From positions 1 to 19,853 of the forward strand of contig JAZQWL010000048.1 of assembly GCA_045632305.1 (NCBI GenBank): a stretch of DNA of 19,853 nt, in the 5' to 3' direction. This DNA comes from SVTX01 sp045632305 (GTDB lineage Bacteria > Bacillota > Clostridia > Oscillospirales > CAG-272). Positions 7,449 through 13,758 of the stretch are shown here, piece after piece (position 1 is the first letter of the stretch; the number at the start of each line of letters is the position of its first letter). The notes below the pieces were generated by a model. It worked only from the letters and a program-made list of their open reading frames with translations. It was not told where the DNA came from and did not search any database. A program made the position numbers and the translations under genes.

Positions 7449-8792
7449 TTATTTTGCCGCCTCAATATTCTTTCTTCTGCGGCTGGAATCAGCGGGCTTT
7501 TCGGTAATATCTCCCGCCTTCGTAAGCGCGATCTTTGTAAGCACGGGGCCGACGATCTCATAAACGAGAACCGCGAAAAGAACAACGAATCGAACCGTAT
7601 TACCAACTTCCGTTCCCGCAAATACCGCGTCGGATGCAACTACGCTCACCATGCCGAGAGCAACACCCGCCTGAGGGAAAAGTGTGATTCCGAGGTAATT
7701 AACGATATTGCTGTCGCACCTTGTCGCCTTCGCAGATGCCCACGTTCCGTAATATTTACCGAGGCAACGCGCGAGGATATAAATAACTCCGATAAGAATA
7801 AAGATGGGCTGCTTGAATACGGACAGATCAAGCTCCGCGCCGCTTATAACGAAGAACAGAATAAGCAGGGGCTTCGTCCAGCTATCCGCTCTCGCCATCA
7901 TTTCATCCGAGCATTCGCAGACGTTACAGAACACGGTTCCGCACATCATACACGTAAGAAGCGAGGAGAAGCCGATATGTACTTCACCGATATGAAGACT
8001 TTTCAAGGTTGTTATCGCAACGGTCACAAACACGAACGTGATAACCAAGCTCAAACGGTTGGAGTTGGAATGGAAGAGCTTTTCAAGCTCGGACAGGATA
8101 AATCCGAGAATCGCGCCCAAAAGAAGCGAGCCGACAATTTCAACCATTGGCTCAACTATAAGAGAGATGGCATTGATGCTTCCCGCGCCTCCCGAGATCG
8201 CCTTTGCAATACCCATAAAGATCGCAAAGATCACAAGACCGATCGCGTCGTCAAGGGCAACGATGGGAAGAAGCATGTTAGTCGTCGGGCCCTTTGCCTT
8301 ATACTGACGAACTACCATAAGAGTTGCCGCAGGGGCTGTTGCGGTCGCGATCGCGCCGAGTATTATCGCCGCGGGGAGAGGGAGATAATCCACGCCCGTT
8401 GTGGATAAAAGGAGAAAATGAACGCCGATAAGCGCGCCCGTTACAACAAGGGACGCCGCAAGCGCCTGAGCAAACGCGATAACCGTCGCCTGCCTACCCG
8501 TTTTCTTGAGAGCGGAGAGCTTGAACTCGCTGCCGATCGAGAACGCAATAAATCCAAGCGCGATCTCCGAGATAATCTTTATGTGTTCGATGTCGGAAAA
8601 GTCCTTGGCATTAAATCCAAGGTGATAATCACCGGGCAGACAGATGGATCCAAGACAGAAGCATCCGACAAGAACGCCCGCCACAAGATAACCCGTTACT
8701 GCAGGAAGCTTTAAAAGCTTGCATATACGGGACATGAGAAGTCCGCAAAATACGCAAACGGATATTGATAAAAGAATTTGTGTTGTAGACAT
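7449..8792 (-). CDS. Cation:proton antiporter (Na+/H+ exchanger family)
   Basis: A 447-residue membrane protein with about 12-13 hydrophobic helices, typical of CPA-type monovalent cation/proton antiporters. It has the helix-1 block LLKLPAVTGYLVAGVLVG (27-44), the unwound-helix region IATATAPAATLMV (148-160) and the Asp pair in VALDDAIGL (Asp181-Asp182), the ion-binding site of electrogenic exchangers. No TrkA-N or other regulatory domain is attached. ATG 8792 is preceded by AGAAAGGT at about 8 nt. It follows ridA by 79 bp containing a strong hairpin and no obvious promoter, so it may be read from the ilvA-ridA operon. The transported ion (Na+ or K+) is not evident. Confidence 0.92.
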   Translation of the reverse strand: MSTTQILLSISVCVFCGLLMSRICKLLKLPAVTGYLVAGVLVGCFCLGSICLPGDYHLGFNAKDFSDIEHIKIISEIALGFIAFSIGSEFKLSALKKTGRQATVIAFAQALAASLVVTGALIGVHFLLLSTTGVDYLPLPAAIILGAIATATAPAATLMVVRQYKAKGPTTNMLLPIVALDDAIGLVIFAIFMGIAKAISGGAGSINAISLIVEPMVEIVGSLLLGAILGFILSELEKLFHSNSNRLSLVITFVFVTVAITTLKSLHIGEVHIGFSSLLTCMMCGTVFCNVCECSDEMMARADSWTKPLLILFFVISGAELDLSVFKQPIFILIGVIYILARCLGKYYGTWASAKATRCDSNIVNYLGITLFPQAGVALGMVSVVASDAVFAGTEVGNTVRFVVLFAVLVYEIVGPVLTKIALTKAGDITEKPADSSRRRKNIEAAK

Positions 8793-8823
8793 ATACGTAA
8801 CCTTTCTTAATATGTAAACGGCA

Positions 8824-8863
8824 TTTTGGGAATTGCCGAGACGTCCCTGCAATTCCCAAATGT
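8824..8863 (-). other. Intergenic hairpin between ridA and the antiporter
   Basis: TTTGGGAATTGC and GCAATTCCCAAA form a 12-bp stem, extendable to 14 with one bulge, around a 12-nt loop. No T-run follows on the minus strand, so it is not a classical terminator. RNA stabilisation, processing or partial attenuation are possible. Confidence 0.6.
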
Positions 8864-8871
8864 TTAATTTA

Positions 8872-9246
8872 TTACTCGATGACGGCAATTGCCTCTACTT
8901 CACAAAGAACGTTCTTCGGAAGTGTCTTAACCGCAACGCAGGAGCGCGCGGGCTTGCCTGTGAAATACTTTGCGTAAACCTCGTTGAATGCCGCAAAATC
9001 CGACATTTCAGAGAGGAAGCAGGTAGTCTTAACTACGTTTGTAAGGGTTGTGCCTGCAGCTTCGAGAACGGCAGCAAGATTCTTGCATACCTGCTCGGTC
9101 TGTTCGGTGATGCCCTGCGCCTCAATATTTCCCGTCGCGGGATTGATCGGGATCTGTCCCGACGTGAATACAAAATTTCCCACCTTCTGCGCCTGACTGT
9201 AAGGGCCGATCGCCTCGGGCGCATTTTTAGTATATACCTTTTCCAT
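8872..9246 (-). CDS. ridA: RidA family reactive-intermediate deaminase
   Basis: RidA hydrolyses the enamine/imine intermediates (2-aminocrotonate, 2-aminoacrylate) released by PLP-dependent threonine/serine dehydratases, protecting other PLP enzymes. The 124-residue protein has the usual length. It carries APEAIGPYSQA (9-19), FTSGQIPINPATG (27-39) and the C-terminal PARSCVAVKTLPKNVLCEVEAIA, with the catalytic Arg at residue 101. ATG 9246 is 10 nt downstream of the stop of the threonine deaminase gene and has AAGGT as ribosome site. The close operon with its substrate-producing enzyme supports the assignment. Confidence 0.96.
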   Translation of the reverse strand: MEKVYTKNAPEAIGPYSQAQKVGNFVFTSGQIPINPATGNIEAQGITEQTEQVCKNLAAVLEAAGTTLTNVVKTTCFLSEMSDFAAFNEVYAKYFTGKPARSCVAVKTLPKNVLCEVEAIAVIE

Positions 9247-9256
9247 TATATGTACC

Positions 9257-10456
9257 TTAACCTTCAATTATTTTAAATCCCGCCGCCTTGAGGGCTTCGT
9301 CGATCTCAATTATATGCTCAAAGTTTCTCGTTTCAAGCACCAGACGGAGATAACAGCCGTTGATGTCGCTCACTTCACTTCCTCGCTCGTGATTAACCGA
9401 AATAACGTTTCCTCCGCAGGATGCAATAATTTCGGAAACCCTCTGAAGCTGACCGGGCTTATCCATAAGTTCGATGCAAAGAGAAGCGGAGCGTCCCGTC
9501 TTGTAAAGACCGCGCTTGATTACACGGGACAGGATCGTAACGTCGATGTTACCGCCCGAAACCACCGCAACAACCTTCTTACCCGCAACGGGTATCTTGT
9601 TGAACATGACCGCCGCAACGGATACCGCACCCGCACCCTCGGCAACCATCTTCTGCTGCTCGATGAGTGTCAGAATGGCGGAGCAGATCTCGTCCTCGGT
9701 AACAGTTACGATCTCGTCAACGTATTCGTTAACAAGCGCAAATGTGTTATCACCCGGTTGCTTTACCGCAATACCGTCGGCAATCGTGGACACCGAAGGA
9801 AGTCTTGTGATCTTACCGTCGTTAATAGAATTGAACATACTCGGAGCGCCCGCCGCCTGAACACCGTAAACCTTGCAATTGGGATTTAATTTCTTTATAG
9901 CAAATGCTACGCCCGATATGAGTCCGCCTCCGCCGATCGGCACTACCACCGCGTCAACGTCGTCGATCTCATTTAAAATTTCAAGACCGATAGTTCCCTG
10001 ACCCGCAATAACTCGCTCGTCGTCAAAGGGATGAACGAACGTGTATCCGCACTCGTCACGAAGCTCGATCGCCTTCTTGTAAGCATCATCGTAAACGCCC
10101 TTGACCATGCAAACGTCAGCTCCGTACGCCTTGGTTGCCTCAACCTTGGAAATGGGCGCGCCATCGGGAAGACAGATAAGGGATTTGATCCCATATTTTG
10201 TAGCCGCGAGCGCTACGCCCTGCGCGTGATTTCCCGCCGAACAGGCAATAACACCGCGTGCCTTTTCCTCTTCTGTAAGCTGAGAAATCATATAGCCCGA
10301 GCCCCTTATTTTAAACGAGCCGGTAAACTGTAAATTTTCGGGCTTCAAATAAAGCTCGCATTCGGGATTTATCTTGGGCGCGCGAATGAGGTCTGTCTTT
10401 CTTATAACGTCCTTGAGTACAAACGACGCGTGATAAATCATATCCAGAGTAAGCAT
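9257..10456 (-). CDS. ilvA: Threonine ammonia-lyase (threonine deaminase), ACT-domain form
   Basis: A PLP enzyme that deaminates threonine to 2-oxobutanoate, feeding isoleucine synthesis or catabolic energy metabolism. The 399-residue protein carries the PLP lysine in FTGSFKIRG (Lys49), CSAGNHAQGVA for substrate/PLP contact and PIGGGGLISG for the phosphate. A single C-terminal ACT domain covers about residues 325-399 (LCIELMDKPGQLQRVSEII...). One ACT domain and about 400 residues match the short Clostridia/TdcB-like class rather than long IlvA with paired ACT-like domains; ilvA and tdcB are both used for this type. ATG 10456 follows AGGAGG. Transcribed with ridA from a consensus promoter. Confidence 0.95.
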   Translation of the reverse strand: MLTLDMIYHASFVLKDVIRKTDLIRAPKINPECELYLKPENLQFTGSFKIRGSGYMISQLTEEEKARGVIACSAGNHAQGVALAATKYGIKSLICLPDGAPISKVEATKAYGADVCMVKGVYDDAYKKAIELRDECGYTFVHPFDDERVIAGQGTIGLEILNEIDDVDAVVVPIGGGGLISGVAFAIKKLNPNCKVYGVQAAGAPSMFNSINDGKITRLPSVSTIADGIAVKQPGDNTFALVNEYVDEIVTVTEDEICSAILTLIEQQKMVAEGAGAVSVAAVMFNKIPVAGKKVVAVVSGGNIDVTILSRVIKRGLYKTGRSASLCIELMDKPGQLQRVSEIIASCGGNVISVNHERGSEVSDINGCYLRLVLETRNFEHIIEIDEALKAAGFKIIEG

Positions 10457-10491
10457 ATACGTTCCTCCTATCAAACAAAAATGTACATATT

Positions 10492-10520
10492 ATTATATGC
10501 CCGTCGAATTAATTTGTCAA
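10492..10520 (-). promoter_or_regulatory. Consensus sigma-A promoter of ilvA-ridA
   Basis: On the minus strand, TTGACA (10515-10520) and TATAAT (10492-10497) are spaced 17 bp, a perfect consensus pair 35 bp upstream of the ilvA start. No leader peptide or T-box is visible in the short leader. Confidence 0.87.
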
Positions 10521-10593
10521 GGGAAAACTTTAAATTAATATAAAGTTTTTTGCGTTATGCAAATAATTTTATCAAAAAATTTGAAAAAATGAC

Positions 10594-10621
10594 TTGACAA
10601 ACAAAAAAAATATGCTATAAT
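10594..10621 (+). promoter_or_regulatory. Promoter of tRNA-Arg
   Basis: TTGACA (10594-10599), a 16-bp spacer and TATAAT (10616-10621) with an extended TGC before the -10. The tRNA begins 20 bp beyond the -10. Confidence 0.85.
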
Positions 10622-10641
10622 ATATGGGTACGAATAAAAAT

Positions 10642-10718
10642 GCGCCGTTAGCTCAGCCGGATAGAGTGTTTGGCTACGAACCAAAAGGTCAGGGGTTCGA
10701 ATCCCTTACGGCGCGCCA
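10642..10718 (+). tRNA. tRNA-Arg (anticodon ACG)
   Basis: A 77-nt cloverleaf. The acceptor stem is GCGCCGT / ACGGCGC, and the D arm begins GCTCAGCCGGATAGAG. The anticodon stem is TTTGG / CCAAA around loop CTACGAA (anticodon ACG, presumably edited to ICG). The T arm has loop TTCGAAT, the discriminator is G, and CCA is encoded. All stems pair. It has its own promoter and a strong terminator directly behind it. Confidence 0.97.
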
Positions 10719-10720
10719 AA

Positions 10721-10758
10721 ACAAAAAGAGAGGAACTAAGTTCCTCTCTTTTTGTTTT
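10721..10758 (+). terminator. Terminator of tRNA-Arg
   Basis: AAAAAGAGAGGAAC (10723-10736) pairs perfectly with GTTCCTCTCTTTTT (10740-10753) around a TAA loop, followed by more T. It starts 3 nt after the CCA end. Confidence 0.93.
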
Positions 10759-10780
10759 GCTTGTTGATCATAACGATTCA

Positions 10781-10833
10781 GAACCCCCGCAAATTCGAAG
10801 AATTTGCAACGTTTGCGCGTTGATTACTTTGAG
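10781..10833 (+). repeat. Repeat A, copy 1, downstream of tRNA-Arg
   Basis: A 53-bp unit starting GAACCCCCGC, recurring at 11133-11185 with one mismatch. It contains a perfect hairpin (GCAAATTC-GAA-GAATTTGC) and one arm of an inverted repeat (GTTTGCGC) whose partner GCGCAAAC lies about 35 bp downstream of the unit. Confidence 0.85.
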
Positions 10834-10860
10834 TTCGAATAAAACATTGGCGCAAACATG

Positions 10861-10881
10861 GGTTCAGAATCCCTTACGGCG
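10861..10881 (+). repeat. tRNA-Arg 3'-end fragment 1
   Basis: GGTTC-A-GAATCCCTTACGGCG matches the T arm and 3' acceptor strand of the tRNA-Arg at 10693-10714, with one inserted A. No 5' half is present, so it cannot be a functional tRNA. Confidence 0.7.
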
Positions 10882-10955
10882 AACCCCTCGCCCCGCAGTG
10901 GGCATGCTTTGCGGTTTGATTACATAATTAAATAATATTCTTTGCCGCAAAGCTA

Positions 10956-11076
10956 GGTTCAAGCAACAAACGTCGGCGGTAGACGTTTGTGCGCAAGGGA
11001 GAATGCTTGCATTCTCATCGCTTGCCGCATCGAATGTTGCGGAAGCAACGCGGCAAGCTATCCCTTACGGCGCGCC
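10956..11076 (+). repeat. Repeat B, copy 1 (121 bp, nested palindromes, ends in tRNA 3' sequence)
   Basis: Begins with GGTTC (T-arm-like) and ends with ATCCCTTACGGCGCGCC, the tRNA-Arg 3' end. Between them lie CAAACGTC/GACGTTTG, GAGAATGC/GCATTCTC and GCTTGCCGC/GCGGCAAGC enclosing GTTGC-GGAA-GCAAC. It looks like about 100 bp of palindromic DNA interrupting a copy of the tRNA T loop. It recurs at 11212-11332 with two mismatches. Confidence 0.85.
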
Positions 11077-11085
11077 AAACAAAGA

Positions 11086-11111
11086 AGAGAGGGTTCATCC
11101 CTCTCTTTTTT
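11086..11111 (+). terminator. Terminator after the second tRNA 3'-end fragment
   Basis: AGAGAGGG (11086-11093), loop TTCAT, CCCTCTCT (11099-11106), then T-run. It sits behind a tRNA 3' fragment just as the real tRNA terminator does, suggesting that the tRNA end and terminator were duplicated together. Confidence 0.8.
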
Positions 11112-11132
11112 GTTTCGTTTGACTTTCAGTTC

Positions 11133-11185
11133 GAACCCCCGCAAATTCGAAGAATTTGCAACGTTTGCGCGTTGATTATTTTGAG
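11133..11185 (+). repeat. Repeat A, copy 2
   Basis: The second 53-bp copy, one mismatch from 10781-10833. Again the GTTTGCGC arm finds its GCGCAAAC partner, here near 11201. Confidence 0.85.
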
Positions 11186-11211
11186 GGCAGATAAACGCCG
11201 GCGCAAACATG

Positions 11212-11332
11212 GGTTCAAGCAACAAACGTCGGCGGTAGACGTTTGTGCGCAAGGGAGAATGCTTGCATTCTCATCGCTTGCCGCATCAAATGTTGCGGAA
11301 GCAACGCGGCAAGCTATCCCTTACGACGCGCC
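11212..11332 (+). repeat. Repeat B, copy 2
   Basis: 121 bp identical to 10956-11076 at 119 positions. One of the two changes falls in the tRNA-derived end (ACGACG for ACGGCG). After it come about 150 bp of GC-richer non-coding sequence with two GTCCCTACA-like ends, and I recognise no gene there. Confidence 0.85.
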
Positions 11333-11493
11333 TCGCTCATTCAGGGCGAACCCCCTACAGCCCAAATTTTCTCGGACAGTCGAGGACGCCTGTCCCTACA
11401 AAAAAGTTTATGCTTGGAACATAACGCCCGGGAGGTCGTCCCCTACAAACGCTCCGCACTATCCGCTCTATCTGCTTTATAATTTATAAAAAC

Positions 11494-11520
11494 AAAAAAG
11501 AGGCATCTCGCCTCTTTTTT
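11494..11520. terminator. Bidirectional terminator at the end of the repeat zone
   Basis: AAAAAAGAGGC (11494-11504), loop ATCTC, GCCTCTTTTTT (11510-11520). The stem is perfect and usable on both strands. It is about 30 bp downstream of a minus-strand promoter. Confidence 0.88.
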
Positions 11521-11547
11521 CTCGCATATACCGCACACATCTTTTAT

Positions 11548-11577
11548 ATTATATCATAAGCAGCTACAATTTGTCAA
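11548..11577 (-). promoter_or_regulatory. Minus-strand sigma-A-type promoter close to a terminator
   Basis: On the minus strand, TTGACA (11572-11577) and TATAAT (11548-11553) are spaced 18 bp. A start near 11541 would give an RNA of only about 50 nt before the terminator at 11494-11520. A second, weaker minus-strand pair (TTGACA 11726-11731, TATATA 11703-11708, spacer 17) lies upstream. Confidence 0.55.
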
Positions 11578-11788
11578 TAGAAAACATAAAACTTTACCCC
11601 TCCCTCCTCTCTCATCTACCATTCAAGCCCTCGCTTTCGCGTGAACGTGCCTAAACTTGTTTCAACTTCTGTCAATCTCCCATTTTTTGACATATTATGC
11701 ACTATATACAACTTTTTTGTGTTTTTGTCAATCTTTATATATAATTTGCACAATGTTTTTAATTTGTCCATTTTTACTCGCAAAAAGT

Positions 11789-11798
11789 ATGCTATAAT
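11789..11798 (+). promoter_or_regulatory. Extended -10 promoter of the structured RNA upstream of hpf
   Basis: ATGC-TATAAT, with TATAAT at 11793-11798, is an extended -10 element. The -35 is weak (TTTTTA at 16 bp or TTTACT at 14 bp). Transcription would begin near 11805, just before the first hairpin. Confidence 0.62.
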
Positions 11799-12005
11799 AA
11801 AGATGCTAAAGAGAACACCCGATTACCTCAAATAAGGATCGGGATCCGCAGCAAAATTACATAAAAAGCAAAAGCGAATTGTTAAAGATCTGCATAGTAG
11901 CGGTCGAATTCAGCACCAAGGTCAGACGCCTTGGAAGGATCCCTGAATTCTGCTATGGGGTCTAGAAAAAGCAGTTCGGGCGAAAGAAAGACGGAGGGCG
12001 TACCA

Positions 12006-12056
12006 ATGGCGCATGAAATCTCAGTCTCTAAAGCAGATTCTTTTGCGACAAAATAA
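12006..12056 (+). CDS. Possible 16-codon ORF inside the structured RNA
   Basis: ATG at 12006 with GGAGGG 7 nt upstream opens a frame encoding MAHEISVSKADSFATK and ends at TAA 12054-12056. The ribosome site is good and the length is tiny. Because the same GGAG-N6-CCAATG pattern recurs twice downstream before frames of only 3 and 2 codons, this may be an RNA structural motif rather than a gene. Confidence 0.2.
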   Translation: MAHEISVSKADSFATK

Positions 12057-12443
12057 TGGATCTATACCCTAATGTTCGGAGCATTCTCCTTTTATGATTT
12101 AGAGGGCAAGACCGTTTGAGTCTAAAAAGATATGCTAAAAGACACAGGAAAAATTTTAAATTAAAAATAATAATGTAACTATAATGTTAATGGACGTAAT
12201 TTGATTGATTAAGTTTTTTAAATTCACAGGTGCAATTAAAATCTAATCGGAGGACGGTCCAATGAGAAGCTAAAATTTAGCTCAAATTCCCTTTTACAAT
12301 TAAATATTTACAAATTGAATAAAAAGTAAGTTAGTTTATATTCAAATCTTTCAAGGATTTACCTTTGTGGAGAGTAGTCCAATGGAATAAAGTAATTTTC
12401 GCTTGGCCTTTCAGGCGAGAAGCGATCTAAAAGTAGATTTATG

Positions 12444-12480
12444 ACTCGGTTTCGCCTCGGCGAAACCGAGTTCTGTTTTT
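12444..12480 (+). terminator. Strong terminator between the structured RNA and hpf
   Basis: ACTCGGTTTCGCC (12444-12456) pairs with GGCGAAACCGAGT (12459-12471), a 13-bp GC-rich stem, followed by TCTG and six T. It ends about 50 bp before the hpf start, and I see no promoter in that gap. Confidence 0.92.
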
Positions 12481-12532
12481 TACACCCCCGACACAAACCA
12501 ATAAGCAAATAGCGCTTATAAGGAGGTACCAC

Positions 12533-13060
12533 ATGAAAATAACTATTGTAGGAAGACAGCTCAACGTTTACGACGACACCAAAGCTCTTATAAATCAGAA
12601 GCTTGCAAAATTCGACAAATTCTTCAATGAAGAAGCGCAGGCAACCGTAACTCTCTCCCATAAGAGAGGCACAGCCACGATGGAAGTGACCATCAAGGCG
12701 GCAAATACAATTTTCAGAAGTGAGGTTGACGAGGAAAACTTCAAGACCGCGCTTGACAGAACGATCGATAATATAGAAAGACAGATAAGAAAGAACAAAA
12801 CCCGACTTCAGAAGCGACTCCGCGAAGGCGCGTTCGCTCCCGAAGAAGCACCCGCTCCCGCACACGAGGACATTGACGAAGGCGAATTCACAATACGCGT
12901 AAAGAAATTCGAATTCACGCCCATGTCGGTTGAGGAAGCAATTATGCAGATGAATCTTCTCGGACACGAATTTTTCGTATTCAACGATGCCGAAACCGAG
13001 GACACCTGCGTAGTATATAAACGCAAAGATGGAAATTACGGACTGATTGTTCCTGAATAA
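12533..13060 (+). CDS. hpf: Ribosome hibernation promoting factor, long form (HPF/RaiA)
   Basis: Long HPF binds the 30S decoding region and, through its C-terminal domain, joins two 70S ribosomes into inactive 100S dimers in stationary phase. The 175-residue protein has the N-terminal HPF/RaiA domain (about 1-95; MKITIVGRQLNVYDDTKALI, then a basic helix RQIRKNKTRLQKRLR). A Pro/Ala/Glu-rich linker (about 100-115) follows, then the dimerisation domain (about 118-175; IRVKKFEFTPMSVEEAIMQMNLLGHEFFVF...YKRKDGNYGLI). ATG 12533 follows AGGAGG by 6 nt. With no promoter visible after the terminator at 12444-12480, expression may rely on read-through from the upstream RNA. Confidence 0.97.
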   Translation: MKITIVGRQLNVYDDTKALINQKLAKFDKFFNEEAQATVTLSHKRGTATMEVTIKAANTIFRSEVDEENFKTALDRTIDNIERQIRKNKTRLQKRLREGAFAPEEAPAPAHEDIDEGEFTIRVKKFEFTPMSVEEAIMQMNLLGHEFFVFNDAETEDTCVVYKRKDGNYGLIVPE

Positions 13061-13068
13061 ATATAGGG

Positions 13069-13284
13069 CCGGTTCATTTTGTGCAGAACAAAAGCTACAC
13101 GAAAAAGCTACTTAGCTTTTTTAAAATTTAAAGTGAGCCGATTTTGATGTTGAAACCCACCGCTTCGGTGGGTTTCTTCAATTTTATGTAGCTTTTTAGT
13201 CGCGCTCGCGCTCTCTGGCGTACACCTGTACGCCTACGACAACGCGATCACGCCTTCTGCAGCAAAATCCTCCCGACCCTTTTT
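13069..13284 (+). repeat. 216-bp tandem repeat, copy 1
   Basis: The first of three near-identical units starting CCGGTTCATTTTGTGCAG, 8 bp after the hpf stop. It contains hairpin GAAACCCACC-GCTTC-GGTGGGTTTC (13152-13176) followed by a T-rich run, probably the hpf terminator. It also has a longer inverted pair AAAAGCTACA / TGTAGCTTTT around that hairpin, and GGCGTAC / GTACGCC. No protein-coding frame was recognised. Confidence 0.92.
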
Positions 13285-13500
13285 CCGGTTCATTTTGTGC
13301 AGAACAAAAGCTACACGAAAAATCTACTTAGCTTTATTTAAATTTAAAGTGAGCCGATTTTGATGTTGAAACCCACCGCTTCGGTGGGTTTCTTCAATTT
13401 TATGTAGCTTTTTAGTCGCGCTCGCGCTCTCTGGCGTACCCTTGTACGCCTACGACAACGCGATCACGCCTTCTGCAGCAAAATCCTCCCGACCCTTTTT
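13285..13500 (+). repeat. 216-bp tandem repeat, copy 2
   Basis: Same length and order of hairpins as copy 1, with a few substitutions (AAATCTACTT, CTTTATTTAAA, TACCCTTGTACG). The terminator-like hairpin lies at about 13368-13392. Confidence 0.92.
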
Positions 13501-13716
13501 CCGGTTCATTTTGTGCAGAACAAAAGCTACACGAAAAAGCTACTTAGCTTTATTTAAATTTAAAGTGAGCCGATTTTGATGTTGAAACCCACCGCTTCGG
13601 TGGGTTTCTTCAATTTTATGTAGCTTTTTAGTCGCGCTCGCGCTCTCTGGCGTACCCCTGTACGCCTACGACAACGCGATCACGCCTTCTGCAGCAAAAT
13701 CCTCCCGACCTTTTTT
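13501..13716 (+). repeat. 216-bp tandem repeat, copy 3
   Basis: The third unit, closest to copy 2 in its first half. Its end diverges at the T-run just before the terminator of the opposing gene. The terminator-like hairpin is at about 13584-13608. Confidence 0.9.
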
Positions 13717-13725
13717 ATGCATAAT

Positions 13726-13750
13726 AAAAACCCCCGACGCAAGTCGGGGG
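13726..13750 (-). terminator. Terminator of the lipoprotein foldase gene
   Basis: CCCCCGAC (13731-13738), loop GCAA, GTCGGGGG (13743-13750). On the minus strand a run of five T follows (13726-13730). It lies 8 nt beyond the foldase stop codon. Confidence 0.9.
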
Positions 13751-13758
13751 CTTTCTCA

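Larger units (their letters stand above)
11805..12481 (+). ncRNA. Candidate large structured RNA upstream of hpf; probable raiA-motif RNA
   Basis: About 675 nt between an extended -10 promoter and a strong terminator, without a convincing protein. Seen directly: hairpin CCCGAT...ATCGGG near 11818-11843; a long arm with CATAG/CTATG outside, GAATTCAG/CTGAATTC in the middle and CCAAGG/CCTTGG at the tip (about 11893-11957); GGAG-CATT-CTCC near 12080; TTTAGA/TCTAAA near 12097-12130; AGCTAAA/TTTAGCT near 12278; and two more hairpins at 12390-12438. The established raiA motif is a roughly 200-nt RNA typically found next to raiA (hpf) in Bacillota and needed for normal sporulation in Clostridium acetobutylicum. 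Location and structure in the first 330 nt fit it; I could not check the consensus. The AT-rich 3' half is unexplained. Confidence 0.6.

Noticed and set aside
10523..10550. AACTTTA/TAAAGTT hairpin with T-run between the ilvA and tRNA promoters
   Set aside because: It reads as a weak plus-strand terminator, but there is no plus-strand gene ahead of it; it is very AT-rich and may be chance.
10781..11332. Integron attC array
   Set aside because: Palindromes are present, but I see no attC core sites, no gene cassettes and no integrase in the window.
10861..11332. Additional tRNA-Arg genes
   Set aside because: Only 3' fragments exist; no D arm or anticodon arm precedes them.
10989..11489. Open frames of 60-170 codons across the tRNA-adjacent repeats
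   Set aside because: They are translations of hairpin repeats and terminators; the two repeat copies are read in different frames.
11805..12481. tmRNA, RNase P RNA, or a T-box leader
   Set aside because: I could not find a tmRNA tag frame, the RNase P conserved core, or the T-box GGTGG-type motif; the downstream gene also does not fit a T-box.
12359..12967. A minus-strand open frame overlapping hpf and its leader
   Set aside because: Shadow of hpf plus the terminator; no family match and it crosses a terminator stem.
13069..13716. CRISPR array
   Set aside because: The repeat unit is 216 bp with no distinct spacers; the copies are head-to-tail and nearly identical throughout.
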